Of a stretch of 64,000 bases of DNA, positions 22,922-34,200 are shown piece by piece. The DNA is from Lactuca virosa. Its lineage: Eukaryota; Streptophyta; Magnoliopsida; Asterales; Asteraceae. Every line of letters starts with the position of its first letter. Position 1 is the first letter of the stretch. The notes beneath the pieces were generated by a model. It was not told the origin of the DNA, ran no database searches, and saw only the letters and a program-made list of their open reading frames with translations. Both the position numbers and the translations under genes were made by a program. Where the stretch lies: assembly GCA_928212115.1 (NCBI GenBank), contig CAKMRJ010005745.1, positions 223,056,760 through 223,120,759 of the forward strand. Reading direction: 5' to 3'.

Positions 22922-24289
22922 TCACTGCCACGACACCAGATGATCACCGAGAAATTGACATCCTCCTGAAGTTGATTTCCTGTCAAGCTCACAACCTCCA
23001 TAATTACTGTCAGCAAAAGCATATAAATCAAATTCAGAATTTTTCGGATACCAAAGACCCAATTTTGGGTTGCCTTTGAGATACCGAAAGATTCTTTTGA
23101 CAGCAATAAGATGTGAAAGTTTAGGATTGGCCTGATATCGAGCGCATTGACAAACTGCAAACATGATGTCTGGTCTGCTTGCAGTTAGATACATCAACGA
23201 TCCGATCATCGATCTGTAGTCGGTCTGATCTACGGGTTCACCATCAGTATCCGGAGTCAGCATGGGTCTTTCGGCCATCGATGTCAATGCAGGTTTAGCG
23301 TCTCGGAACCCGAACTTCTCCAGCATATCCTCCACATACTTGGCTTGAGGGAGCAGGATTCCGGTTGACTTCTGTTGGACCTGAAGCCCCAAAAACATGG
23401 TCATTTCACCCAACGAACTCATCTCAAACCTCTTTTTCATAACGCCTTCAAACTCCTTGCATAGCTGCGGACTTGTAGACTTGAAGATAATGTCGTCAAC
23501 ATAGATCTGAACTAGAATCTGATCATTACCCACATGCTTGATGAACAAGGTTTGATTGATAGTGCCACGAGAATATCCATGCTCGAGCAAGTGCTTTGTG
23601 AGAGTTGCATACCACGCTCGAGGAGCTTGATGTAACCCACACAATGCCTTGTCCAACTTGTAGACATGATTGGGAAACTTCGAGTTAAAAAACCCAGGGG
23701 GTTGATCAAAGTAGATTTCTTCCTTCACCGCGCCATACAAGAAGGCTGTCTTGACATCCATCTGGTAAGCCGTGAAGTTCATGTAGGAAGCGTATGCAAG
23801 GAAGATACGGATAGCCTCCAAGCATGCCACCGGAGCATAAACCTCGGTGTAGTCAAGACCCTCGATTTGTCTAAACCCACGAACCACCAATCTCGCCTTA
23901 TTGCGCACTATGACTCCGGAATCATCCTGCTTATTGCGATATACCCAGCGTGTGTCAAGAGACTTTTTGCCCTTAGGTAGTTCAACCAGCGTCCAAACCC
24001 CGAGCTTTTCAAATTGATTTAACTCTTCGTGCATAGCATCTACCCAGTTGGGCTCATTCAAATCCATTTCAACATTCTTTGGCTCAGTTTGAGAGATAAA
24101 GCAAGAACAGAGACATGTATTAACATCTCCACTCTGAATTCTTGTTCTAACACCATCACCCAGCTGGTCAATGACATTTTTGATCGGATGATCGAGTTGA
24201 AAACGAGAAGGTATCTCTTGGCTGATGTCATTGATTGAAACAGGAAGATTATGAATGTTGATAACTCCATCATTTGCCGAATGATCCAC
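22922..24289 (-). pseudogene. Copia reverse transcriptase and RNase H N-terminus
   Basis: A 455-codon open segment. Visible landmarks are KARLVVRGF, YQMDVKTAFLYG, LCGLHQAPRAWY, the catalytic QIYVDDIIF (Y-V-D-D), FLGLQV and YRSMIGSLMYLTASRPDI, followed by the RNase H start YAFADSNYGGC and DRKSTSG. All are in the Copia order and spacing, with the RT core occupying about residues 90-330. The usual second D of the RNase H DADWAG motif reads ADSNYGG, a change from the family. The N-terminus (MDHSANDGV) is an arbitrary ATG after a stop; the natural frame ran on from integrase. Among the best-preserved parts of the element, though separated from the rest of Pol by stops. Confidence 0.9.
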
Positions 24290-25420
24290 TTAATATGAAC
24301 CTGTCTTGTTAGAAGGATTTGCCACAAACTCATTAGCAATTTGCTCAGGAAATAGAAGTTCCATAAAATTTTGAGCAGCAGCGGAAGCATCTCTGGACAT
24401 GAACTCTATTTCAACAGGAGTAAAAGGTGTGACATCAGCATCTGGAGCGTGTTGTTGACTTGGAGATTCTGGAAAAGTAATTGGAACTGATGACTCCACC
24501 GAAGGAATTGCAGAGGGCACTATCGGCGGTCTGTAAACAACTTCTTCGTCTTCTTCTTCAGGTACAGTCTTCGAACCAGAAGTAGAACTAGATAAACTAT
24601 CTGAACACACATTGAACGATTTGAACAAAGATGTGTAATCAAACAACCAATCAGGACCCACTCTAGCATCCGTTTCATTCTCCTCCAACCACGCAGTGCG
24701 AGCAGCATACCCCACAAAATAGAAGTCATCAGCTTTGGCATTGAACTTCGGGTTGGACTCCAAGTGAAGAAGGGTACAAGGGTAGCTAAATATGCGGAAG
24801 TGACTGACAGATGGCTTGTGACCATATAAAATTTCGTATGGAGTCTTCATCTGAGCTTTGTTGATCAGAACACGATTTTGAACATAACATGCTATGTTGA
24901 TCGCCTCAGCCCAAAAGAAAACTGACAACTTTGAGTCACACAACATTGTCCTTGCAGCGTCTTGCAATGTTCGATTCCTCCGTTCAGCACCACCATTTTG
25001 TTGAGGCGTGCGAACGGAACTATATTGACGCACAATTCCCTTTTCTGCGCAAAAGTGATCAAGAACCGCATTCTTGAATTCTGTTCTATTATCAGTTCGA
25101 AACGCCTTCACCCGGTTATTGGTTTGGTTCTCTATTATTACGATCAACTTTTTAATCAGATCAGACACCCCAACTTTGTTGGATAAGAAGAAGACCCACG
25201 TGAAACGCGAGAAGTCATCGATCACAACTAGATAGTATGAATTTCTGTTGATGCTTAGGACATTGACCGGACCAAATAAATCCATGTGCAATAATTGGAG
25301 CACCTGGCTGATTGAATTGACCTGTTTTGGCAGGTGTGGTTTTTTGTGATGCTTTCCCTGGGCACGTGACACACACTTTTCAAATGTTATGAAGCCTCTG
25401 ACAGGTAGGCCACACACCAT
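24290..25420 (-). pseudogene. Copia integrase
   Basis: The open segment (376 codons) begins in the GAG-pre-integrase region (KCVSRAQGKHHK, where a Cys of the zinc-binding site is seen) and holds the catalytic core: LHMDLFGP with the first Asp, AFRTDNRTEF with the second Asp, and GGAERRNRTLQDAARTML with the Glu. The usual Q-N-G-V-A-E-R reads Q-N-G-G-A-E-R, and the usual S-D-N-G/R-G/T-E-F is T-D-N-R-T-E-F; the catalytic triad is kept. Residues after about 210 (HKPSVSHFRIFSYPC) form the conserved Copia region following the core. This enzyme would insert the cDNA into the host genome. A stop separates it from RT at about 24290. Confidence 0.9.
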
Positions 25421-25977
25421 TTCATTTTTAGCAAGACGATTCAGATTCTTAGCGTTCGCATGACCGAGTCATCGGTGCCACAACATAGCATTTTGTTCTG
25501 AGACTTTTGAAAAGAGGCAGGTGACTTGTTCAGGAATGTTGCTATTCATGTCGATGATGTATGCATTTCCATCCCTTGTCACAAATCTGCGAGACACTCA
25601 ACATGCTGTGCTTTAACTCGGGAGCATAGTTGACGTTCTCGAAACTCAGCACTCCATTTGACACAGTTCCTTTCTAAGTGATTTTTCCGCCTTCTCCGCC
25701 CGCAAAGGAAACGAATCCCCCATTAAAAGTTTGAATGTCGTTCAACTGGGAGATGTCTCCTGTCATATGCCGGGAGCAGCCGCTGTCGACATACCAAGGT
25801 CTGACGACATTACTCTGCAACTGTCCCAGCAAAATGAGCGGGATCATTTAGATTTGGGGACCCAGGTCATTACTTTCCTGGGTTGACCCTTTACGATCAC
25901 AGATTTATCTTTTGAACTTTTTAATTTTGAATCACCATTTAAAACACTTTCAGAGGATAACGATGATTGGTTGGAAG
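25421..25977 (-). pseudogene. Copia protease and pre-integrase region with stops
   Basis: On the minus strand, 25797-25771 and beyond encode WYVDSGCSRHMTG, the aspartic-protease active site of SIRE-type Copia elements (D-S-G-C-S-R-H-M-T-G). Downstream pieces of the beta-strand region (FAGGEGGKI, GVLSFENVNYAPEL) are readable. Several in-frame stops (for instance just after KIT, and in the pre-integrase region near 25470-25560) break it. The normal product would mature the Gag-Pol polyprotein. It joins the integrase segment at 25420 and the knuckle segment at 25978. Confidence 0.8.
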
Positions 25978-27339
25978 TTAATTTGGGCACCCACTGGTAT
26001 TTAGTTTTTTTTTAAAAATCACGGGTGTTTTTGAAACATTTTTCCTTCCCGTTTGCTTTGGGCATTTGGATTTTGTACCAGAAGTGGTTGAAGATCCATA
26101 TATGCTCTTTGACGAAACCGACCTCGGCTTAGCCTTGTTCGATTTTGGCAAACTATTTGTGACTTTATTATTGAAAACCTGTTTGTTCTTTTGAAAAACT
26201 GCCCTTTTCTTGTTTTGATTAGCCTTCCAATCATCATCTCGAGGGCGAGATCTCGAGGACTTTCTAGTTAAAGACCTTCCTCGAGACTCGTTCTCTCCTC
26301 TTTGAGACGAAAAATGCACAAATGCCCTATTAGGACAATTCCTAGCGATGTGACCGACGATACCACCGTTAAAATAAATTTGCTTATTATGATTGTAACT
26401 GGTACTGCCTTTGTCTGATTTACTTTCTTTACTGACACCCTTACTTTTCCCACAAGAACATGTGCAAGAATCAGATTGTGTGATTGATGAGGATGAACCA
26501 TGTTGTGTGATTGGTGAAGTGGATGTGCTTGAAACAAAAACATCGGTATTGTCAAACAAATCATCAAATATATCGAAAAAGTTTGAGTTATCATTTTGTG
26601 ATGCAGAATCATCACAAGATACATCATTTATTTTAACATCAGAAACAAAAGTGTTATCATTTGAAATAAAAACAACAGGTTCAGAAACATTTTTATTGTC
26701 AGAAACACATCCTTCAGCTTCTTGCTTTGATTGACTTAAAGATTGATCTGCATGGGAAGTAGAAACATTAGTATTTTCAACATTAATACTACCTCCTGAC
26801 ACAAATCTATATTTAAGAAATGGCTCTCTGTCCATCTCTTCTTCAGTCAAAGGATTATACTGATAAGTGTGATTAAAAGGAGGAGACACTTTATTATATC
26901 CTAAACCCTTTTGCTGGTTATTTTTGAATTGCAAATTATGTTCTATCATGGACGCAACTACTTCACTTGACACATCAAATTTTCTAAAATTAAAATATGC
27001 ATTTTCAAATTTGTTTTTCAATGTGTCAAGCTCAGCAGTTAACTCAGCAAGTTGTTCAGTCACAAATCTATAATTGGCACACTTATTGCTATACTCTTCC
27101 TGAAGTTTTCTAAAATCATTTGTTTTTGCTTCTAATTGAGCTTTTAGAGGTTTCTGTCCTTTCCTAAGTTGATACCCTTCATATCTTAGGTCCTCGTTCT
27201 CTCTACGCAATAATTCTATATACTCAAGTAAAATTTTGACATTATCAATGCATGTTTGAGAACAGGAAGACCGACTTACCTCTTTCGTCTCAGGTTCTGG
27301 AGTAGAAGATACCATAAAGACAAACTGCAATTCCATCAT
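25978..27339 (-). pseudogene. SIRE-type gag-pol middle segment: coiled coil and knuckle
   Basis: A 453-codon open segment upstream of the protease. The N-terminal half has a long heptad-rich coiled coil (residues about 35-125; IELLRRENEDLR, LAELTAELDTLKNK), as in SIRE/Maximus polyproteins. The middle is Ser/Asn/Asp-rich. A degenerate zinc knuckle follows, YFNGGIVGHIARNC: the first two Cys of the CX2CX4HX4C motif are replaced by Tyr and Gly, while the His and last Cys remain. The C-terminal quarter is very basic (RSLTRKSSRSRPR, NKKRAVF), suggesting nucleic-acid binding. Stops at 25978 and upstream of 27339 separate it from the protease and gag. The first ATG shown is unlikely to be a natural start. 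Confidence 0.8.
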
Positions 27340-27429
27340 CTCTTCTTCAGGATCAACCTCAACTTTCTCTTCTGGAACATCATCGATTTGAGCAAAATGA
27401 GCACTCTCAGGTCCTGAAATATTCAGTGC

Positions 27430-28798
27430 CTAAATCTGGTCCTCCCAGTCAAAGGACTGAGCAACCACTGCCAGATTAGCAGTTTCACTGTTGATAGCAG
27501 CACTTCCACAACTATTTCCCACTGGAACCATTGTTCTATCATTGCTTACTTTTCTGTCTGGCTTCGGACACTCACGAGAAAAAATGACCTGGCTCGTGGA
27601 AATTGTAACATCGAAGCTTGCTCTTGTTAAACCCAACCTTCTTGTCAGCATTCATTCCCCAGTTGTTCTTTCCCGTCTTCTTAGCAAATTGCTTTGCCCT
27701 GAACACTGCCATTGCTATCTGCCAAGTAATATCCATTTCTTCCACATCTTCTGGATGAATTTGATCCAGATCAGCAAATGAGAGTTGAGGTGGAAGCTCT
27801 CCAGCTACAAAAGCATTGTAGCAATTGACAAGTCCAGTGGCAAGAGCTAAGTTTTCATCGCTTTCTTTGGGATCGGGAGCAGGAACCATAATTGGTGCTT
27901 TGGAGGAGGAAACAGTTTGTGGAACAACAAAAGACTGACTTTGTGGATGAGACATAGATGATGAATCAACAAATGGTGCAGCTGATGGAGCAACAAAGGT
28001 TTGATTATGATGTTGTTGAACGACAAAAGATTGACTTGGAGAGGAGGTAAAAGATGAAAATGCATTATTTGAAGAAATCCCAAGATTTGCAGTCGAGTAG
28101 GAATTCACATGATTGATCTCTCTTTGCTTATCATCAAGATCACAGGCTTTGATGATTGCCATAGTTTCAACAAGACTGAGACGATTGAGATCTTTCGTCT
28201 TCTTGATGACAACCATGTTCATATCCCATGCCTTCGGAAGTGAATTCAGCAGCTTTTTGTTTATCTCAGACTTAGTCACATAAATCCCAGCTGAACTCAT
28301 TTCGGTGGTGAGTGTGGTAAAACGCTGTAACTGGGCTTTTAGAGTTTCTCCAAGAACATAATTAAACATATTGAATTTCTGTCTTAACATGTCTTGGCGA
28401 CTCTGTTTCATGTCTTCATTACCCTCATAGACCTCAATTAAAGCTTCCCACAATGCCTTGGCTGAATCATACTCTCTGAATCCTTGCGCAATATCATGAG
28501 ATAAAGCCATAGTTAAAGTAGCCAACACCCTTTCCTGTTCTTCAACCTTTTCGAAGTCTTCATCAGTGTAATCAACATACACTTTGTCAATTATTTGTCC
28601 ATGCGCAAGATTAGTAGTGATTCTGACTAGTCCTCTGAGAATGCTTCGCCAAACCTTAAAGTCTTTCATCTTGATGTATTTCTCGATCCGGTATTTCCAT
28701 TCCGGGAACCCTTCTGCAGATAACAAGCATGGAATGCGAGTGGTTGTTCCCATGATTGAATGCAATTCATGATGAATTGTTGGGCTTTGAGAATCCAT
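27430..28798 (-). pseudogene. Copia gag (UBN2-type) with frameshifted zinc knuckle
   Basis: The ATG at 28798 opens 408 codons of a UBN2-type Gag, the capsid-like protein of plant Copia elements: FPEWKYRIEKYIKMKDFKVW, DSAKALWEALIEVYEG, LLNSLPKAWDMNMVVIKK are visible. A Ser/Gln-rich linker follows, then CYNFHEPGHFF. The CX2C second Cys is Phe, and a run of six T's (27579-27584, sense strand) has one extra base relative to the frame, so the knuckle's last part (SRECPKPDRK) is in another frame, ending at 27430. Both changes would disable RNA binding. The start follows the leader directly and suits the family. Confidence 0.85.
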
Positions 28799-29285
28799 TT
28801 TTGTTGTTTTTTTTAAATTGAAAATGACTTAAAAATTAAACTAAAACACCAAAAATCTAGTTGACGGGCACAAGATTACGACCGTAAACAAGATTACGGT
28901 TGGCTGATTCCAGTTGAGGAGTTTACGGTTGGTTGATTATGGTTGAGGAGTTTACAGTTGGCTGATTACGGTTGAGGAGTTTACGGTTGACTAATTACAA
29001 TTGAGGAGTTTACGGTTGGTAGTTTACGGTCTTTGAAGATTGCCTTTTTACGGTTTCTAAAGATACACAGTATACAGTTATTGAAGATTGCTAGTTTACG
29101 GCCGTGAATAGGAGTTTATGGCCGTGAACTCTTGACCGTAAATGCCCATATTTTGACGAAAACACGAATTTTAAGTAGATCTTATCCCCTTTTGCTACGA
29201 AGACACCAAATCAGGCCTCGAACAATGACGAAACTAAGCTCCTTTGACCGTGAACTTGATTGTAAGATGATTTGACACCGTACTT
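28799..29285 (-). promoter_or_regulatory. Leader between PBS and gag with palindrome half-sites
   Basis: Non-coding leader of 487 bp. From 28860 to 29150 it carries about ten copies or variants of GTTTACGG(T/CC), several inside a diverged 30-bp tandem unit containing GTTGAGGAGTTTACGGTTG. The word family is that of the LTR. There is no upstream ORF of note. Confidence 0.75.
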
Positions 29286-29297
29286 GCTTTGATACCA
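29286..29297 (-). other. Primer-binding site of the SIRE-like element
   Basis: Minus strand TGGTATCAAAGC, two bases from the 5' LTR; it pairs with the 3' end of initiator-Met tRNA with one mismatch. Confidence 0.9.
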
Positions 29298-29299
29298 AT

Positions 29300-29666
29300 T
29301 GTAAGGCCCTGAAATCTAGGATCCAAACCAGTGATCAAACAAATAACAATCAATTAAGATTAGAATGGAGTAGAAGAAAATTAAACTAAGCTTTACACAC
29401 GTTTATATCAATGAAACGTCAGGTACAACTTGGACACACACACATGGACCGTAAACTCTATGACTCAACAACCACTGACAGACTCTGACAAGCCCTGTAT
29501 AAAGGGGAAAGGCTGGCCGTAAACAGGTTTACAGCCGTAAACCTGTTCACGGCCGTAAACAGACTTTTGGCCGTAAACACATCCAAACAGCTCTATTACA
29601 TGAGAAAAGACCCATTAAGACCTATACATCAGATAGCCTAGCCCAAACCATAAACTAGACCCTTCA
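29300..29666 (-). repeat. 5' LTR of the SIRE-like element
   Basis: 367 bp with the same ends as 17433-17781. The extra 18 bp (within 29552-29580) is one spacer plus CCGTAAA unit. TATA region CTGTATAAAGG near 29496-29506; a substitution here differs from the other LTR. Confidence 0.95.
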
Positions 29667-29671
29667 TAACC
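29667..29671. repeat. Target-site duplication, right
   Basis: TAACC, matching 17428-17432 exactly. Confidence 0.9.
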
Positions 29672-29922
29672 ATATATGAGTCCTTATATTGTTCCAAGTT
29701 CCAGTCAAAACTTCTTGAGTTTTAAGGATATTTGAGAAAACAAGTTTCATCTCAAAACTGTTCCAGAAAATGGTACTGAATACCTTTACATTACCTCCAC
29801 TCAGTGCGACCAAAATCATAGAAGTTGACATGTTTTTCAAATGTTTTGTATGTTACCATGATCTAAAACATTGAAAGTAATCTAATCATTCATCGAGCAC
29901 CCATTGAGAAGGGCCCTTATAT
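29672..29922 (+). pseudogene. Old Copia element resumes: protease end and pre-integrase
   Basis: Immediately after the nested element the old Copia frame continues with a QNFLSFKDI-like segment and, after one stop, a GTEYLYI segment. In Copia polyproteins these follow the protease (N-L-L-S-F-K-D-I...E-Y-L). Further stops follow and the sequence ends abruptly at 29922, where an unrelated LTR begins. The integrase, RT and 3' LTR of the old element are absent from the window, so it was truncated as well as interrupted. Confidence 0.7.
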
Positions 29923-30540
29923 TGTAACGTCCCAAAAATACTGAGTAAAATTTTCATTTTTAAATAAATTAAAACCGTTCATTCATTACTCCAAAAGAAG
30001 ATCAATGTAAAAGTATTCTCAAAAGATCAGAGTAAAATCATAAACAGTCATTACTCTAGGGGATGCAGTGCAATCAAGCCGGGCTCTTCCTTTTGAAACT
30101 ATAAGTACCTGAAAATATTTAAACCACAAAACCGTAAGCACAAAGTTTAGTGAACTTCCCCAAGATACCACATACAACATATACATAAATAAATATAATT
30201 GCACTTGGAACAAGAATTTGTGTATAATAAAGAACATTGACCAAAAGAACTGAATACCGCGAAAAGAAACTACCATTCAAGGTTTGTGGAACAAGATGTT
30301 ATAAAGACAAAATACATTGTTGCGTCCATGTGAGTAATTAAAGTTTCAAAAGACATTAATGTTCCCCATGCAGCAACAAGATACACCAGTACATATCATA
30401 AAAGTTTAAAAACACAACACATGTTCCCATTCAATCACCGAATCTAAATCTACAACATTTGTTGTTGAACTGCCTTCACCATTTTTCTATAAACTCTTTT
30501 TGAAAGTTTAGTCTTCAAAATTCTCAGATGGCCTTTTTGA
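29923..30540 (-). repeat. Partial LTR, 3' portion, minus orientation
   Basis: Begins TGTAACGTCCCAAAA and shares the terminal block of the other LTRs (TAAGCACAAAGTTTAGTGAA near 30133-30152, TACCTGAAAAT near 30108). The sequence stops resembling an LTR around 30540, so only the terminal 600 bp or so remain. Confidence 0.6.
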
Positions 30541-30827
30541 TCTAACACCACCACTCCTTCCCCTTGAATTAACATGTAGTAGACAAAATTGCAATATTAC
30601 CCTTTAATTGATATATTGTTTAAAAATTCTCTAATGCATGGTGCAGTACATACCCTCCTCGTAGGAACACCATGCACTCGTCCTTCACCACCATTCACTA
30701 CATTCACTCTTCCTTCACCCATTGGAACATCATTTATTCCACCACCATTCACTCCATGCACTCCTCCTTCACCTCCATTAACTCCTCTTTCACCTACAGA
30801 TTCCTGTACAGGATCACATTTGAATGA
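30541..30827. other. CT/CCA-rich sequence of unknown origin
   Basis: Pyrimidine-rich repeats of CACCATTCACT and TCCTTCACC type. The frame at 30589-30846 is Pro/Thr/Ser-rich and overlaps the LTR start, so I do not support it as a gene. Confidence 0.4.
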
Positions 30828-32697
30828 TGTAACATCCCGGCGATAAGGTACTTCTAATTTTAACCCTATAATTTAATTATGTTGCATTTTGGTCCCTAAG
30901 TTCAATAAAGTGTGCAAAAGGATCCCTAGTATCATTTTCTTAGGGAGTACACCATGCGCATGTGTGTACGCTGAGCGTACGCTGGGCATACATGCTGTAC
31001 ACCGAGCGTACTTTCCAGATTTGGAAACCTTAATTTTTAGGGTTTAGCTCATATTTAAACATCTTTATGGCTTTATTTCCCCTCACCTCATTAGCCTCCA
31101 TCCCTCTTGAGACGTTTTGCAACCTTAGTTCACCTTGAGAAGCTATTTCAAGGCTAAGAGTGTGTGTTTTTTACTTAGAAGAAGAAGGAAGGAAGCCAAG
31201 CTCATATTGGAAGAGTGAAGCATTTTGGATATGGAGTTTCTACATCATTTACAATCTTTCTAAGGTATAAAGATTTCAAATTTCTCCCTCTAGCATATAG
31301 ATCTAGATACAGATGTCTTTATGAAGCTTTTTGGTCCCAAAATGTTAGGTCTTGAACATTGCATGTTCTTGACCTTTAAGGTGTCCTTTTAGACCCTATG
31401 AGGGGTCTTAAGTTATAAAAATGGGTTCCAAATGGTTAGTTTTGCTTCATGCATCATTTAGAACATCTCAATGGAATAAGACCTTGAGTTAAGCACTTAT
31501 TGGACATGCTAAGTCATAAAGTTGGAGACTTTATGACTCCTTAGAGTATTTTAACCTTGGATCTGAATTACGGACGTAAGAGCTTTAGCCATTAAGCTCT
31601 TAATGGATTTTTGGACTTTGGGGAGTACGCCCCGCATACTCGGAGTACGCCTTACGCACGAGGTCAACCACCCCGATGGTGGTCAACATGCAAGGATGGG
31701 GTATGCCCAACGTACATTCGGAGTACGCCCCGCGTACTCGTACCGGGTCAATTCGGTTGAGTTGACTCTGTTGGGGTTGATTCGGTTGACTAGTTGGTTT
31801 AACCAGTTGACTTTGACTTTGATCAAGTTGGACCTTAAGGGTATTTTGGGAAATTTTGGGCATTTGATGGAGATTGGTCATTTGGTTGGAATAGGTGTTG
31901 GTTAGAGAGCTGAGATTCGGAGTCGGGACCTCATCAGCTTTGTCCAGTTTGCGAGATGAGTTTTCCTTACTTTACTTGCAGGTCGAAGGCACCAAGGCAG
32001 ACCCTTTGGATTTGATATCATGTTATGTGATAGTATGTTATCGAGCTGTAGTGATCTTTTAGATCGGTACCCTGATATATAGGATGTTGGTATGCTTAGT
32101 GATCAGTAAATCTGCATGTTCGTCTGTTGGCTGATTATATTTTTATCTATTATGTATATGTGCACATATTTGGTTGGTGGTTGAGGCTTTACTACTTTGT
32201 GCATGAGCCAACAGACCGGGGGAATTCCAACCCGATGGTTGAATGGGCCCGAGGGTATTCCATCTCGAGGATGATAGGACCCGTTGTATATTGGCATTCC
32301 AACCCGATGGTTGATGGGCCTGGGGTATTCCAACTCGATGGTTAACTTGACCCATAATGCATTGCCATTCCAACCCAATGGTTGACTAGGCCTGGGGGTA
32401 TTCCAACCCGATGGTTGATTGGACCCGATATGTTGTTATTATATATGTTATTTGTTTATGTGTTGGTACTTTGGGGGATCTCACTAAGTGTTGGCTTACA
32501 GTTTTGGGTTATGTTTCAGGTAGTTCAGATGACCGCGAGAAGGCGAATGTGTGACCGTACACATCCTCATGTTTTGACTTATGGTTTTTGGAGACTCTGA
32601 TGTTGAAAATGATTTGAAAACTATGATTGTAAACAATTTGTGAATTTGAGTTGGTTTTAAAAAGTTTAAATTTATTGTGATTTTTATGAGTGTTACA
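30828..32697 (+). repeat. Solo LTR, plus orientation
   Basis: A 1870-bp TGTAACATCC...GAGTGTTACA sequence. Flanks AATGA (30823-30827) and AATAA (32698-32702) differ by one base and are probably the decayed target duplication. No PBS follows and no PPT precedes it, which indicates a solo LTR left by LTR-LTR recombination. It contains GTACGC-N3-GCGTAC palindromes at 30951-31013 and 31620-31742, on both sides of a TATTTAA promoter segment near 31050. A repeated ATTCCAACCCGATGGTTGA word is at 32223-32420. The terminal block (TCTCACTAAG...TTTCAGGTAG) is at 32479-32525. Confidence 0.8.
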
Positions 32698-33545
32698 AAT
32701 AATTATTAATGTGTTTACATTGATTAAATAACAACATCATTACAATATACCTAGTTAGCCTTGCTTCTATTTGTTCTTTTCACTATAAGCTTACTTGGCC
32801 TCTCATTTCTTTTGGTTCACGCCACATTGTTATGGCCAAGCATATTACAAGCACTACAAACAATGGGTTTACCCAACTCTGACATTTTATGCTTCCCCAT
32901 TCTCTCTGAGACATCTCTTCCTTTTTACTATAGGTATTCTAGGCATACTTTTTTTAGGAGGTAAATATGGGGTGAATGATGTTTCCCCATTTTCATACCC
33001 TAGGTATTTATGGTTAACGTTTGATATTTAGTTAATGTGGAAAAGTTTTTTTTTAATGTAAATTGGTTCTTATTTTCTATGGATTATGTATGAGTAAGAT
33101 GTTTTATTTTGATATAATCTTTAAATTATACGACTAATAGGATTATGACATGTTATAGGTTTCCTTAACATGTTATGTATGTTTTATAAGTTGTTTTTAT
33201 TATATTTAATAATATTTGTGAAAACATTATCCTAAAATGAAAAAATGGGCCAAATGATTGTATTTTGTCTTGCATAATATAATGAGTGCGTTGGTTTTTT
33301 AATGTGTAGTGAATGTAGAGGTTACAAAGCAAGAAATCATACCACAAATAGATCAACAAACACTAAGAAATGAAGAAGAACTTCAAAATGAACAATTCGC
33401 AGAGACAATCGTAATACCTAGTAGGAGTGTTAAAAAGAAGAAAAAGAAATATTCTTTAAGATCCAGAAGAAAAAACCAAGACCATTAAATGTATTAATAA
33501 GAGAAAGAGAAATAAAGTCCAATAAGAAAATTGACAAGGATCCTA
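32698..33545 (+). other. Unidentified coding-like remnants
   Basis: Around 32760-33031 a plus-strand stretch is rich in hydrophobic and aromatic codons, in two overlapping frames. At about 33305-33487 an open plus-strand stretch ends in a Lys/Arg-rich tail (SVKKKKKKYSLRSRRKN) and a stop. I recognise no family in either. They may be exons of an old gene or transposon into which the solo LTR inserted. Confidence 0.3.
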
Positions 33546-34154
33546 TAACATCCCAAATTTCCCATAAATTTGAACTTTTTAAAAACAATATAATTAAAAC
33601 AAATAGTATTCGTTATTCAGAAGAACTTCAAATCAAAAACCCAAGATCAATCTAGTTTCAAAAATCATTCATAGTTATAATTTCTAAAATCCATGAAAAC
33701 ATAAATCAATGTAATATCAAACTACAACAAACCGCTTCGAGCCAATGTGTACGATCATGCCCTCTCATTCTGTGTACCTGAAACCGTATTTTTATGGGAA
33801 AATGGGTAAGAAAAAAGCTTAGTGAATTTCACATATACACAATATCATATCATATAAGCTTTATCCTTATGCAGATATACCAACAATATCAATCAGACAA
33901 CCACGTATGCATGTCAAAGAATGAATTAGAAACAAAAATACTCCTACAGGGGCACACTGGCTAGGCGAGATCCCCCTTGCTCAGTACACCGAGCCCTTGG
34001 GACACATTGGCTAAGAGAAATCTCCTATACCCGAACCCATTGGGACACATTGGCTAAGCCCAATCCCCTATACCCGAACCCATTGGGACACATTGGCTAT
34101 GCCCGATCCCCCTTGCTCAATTCGTCGAGCCCGGGTGATACATTGGCTACACCT
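33546..34154 (-). repeat. Partial LTR, minus orientation
   Basis: Starts near TATAACATCCCAAATTTCCC and carries the terminal block (TACCTGAAACCG at 33776, AAGCTTAGTGAA at 33816-33827). A repeated word, GGGACACATTGGCTA, occurs four times at 33950-34145. It is cut off at 34154 by another LTR start. Confidence 0.6.
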
Positions 34155-34200
34155 GGTTGTAACGCCTGCAAATTCGAGGTAGACGTTTAAGGTATAATAA
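34155..34200 (+). repeat. Start of an LTR interrupted by the tandem element
   Basis: TGTAACGCCTGCAAATTCG looks like an LTR 5' end. It is interrupted after 34200 by the tandem element and probably continues at 47729-48556. The last five bases are the target duplication AATAA. Confidence 0.5.

Larger units (their letters stand above)
17433..29666 (-). mobile_element. Full-length SIRE-like Copia retrotransposon
   Basis: A 12,234-bp minus-oriented element with TG...CA LTRs, an iMet-type PBS, a polypurine tract and a 5-bp target duplication. Domain order from the 5' LTR is gag, a coiled-coil and second knuckle segment, protease, integrase, reverse transcriptase and RNase H, which defines Copia. 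A long extra ORF follows RNase H, a trait of the SIRE/Maximus lineage. I count about 16 substitutions over 349 aligned LTR bases (about 95% identity) plus one 18-bp indel. All coding parts carry stops or frameshifts, so it is not autonomous now. The short LTRs are unusual, since SIRE LTRs are often near 1 kb. Confidence 0.9.

Noticed and set aside
30589..30846. Proline-rich 85-codon open stretch
   Set aside because: Low-complexity CT/CCA repeats produce it and it runs into the solo LTR start.
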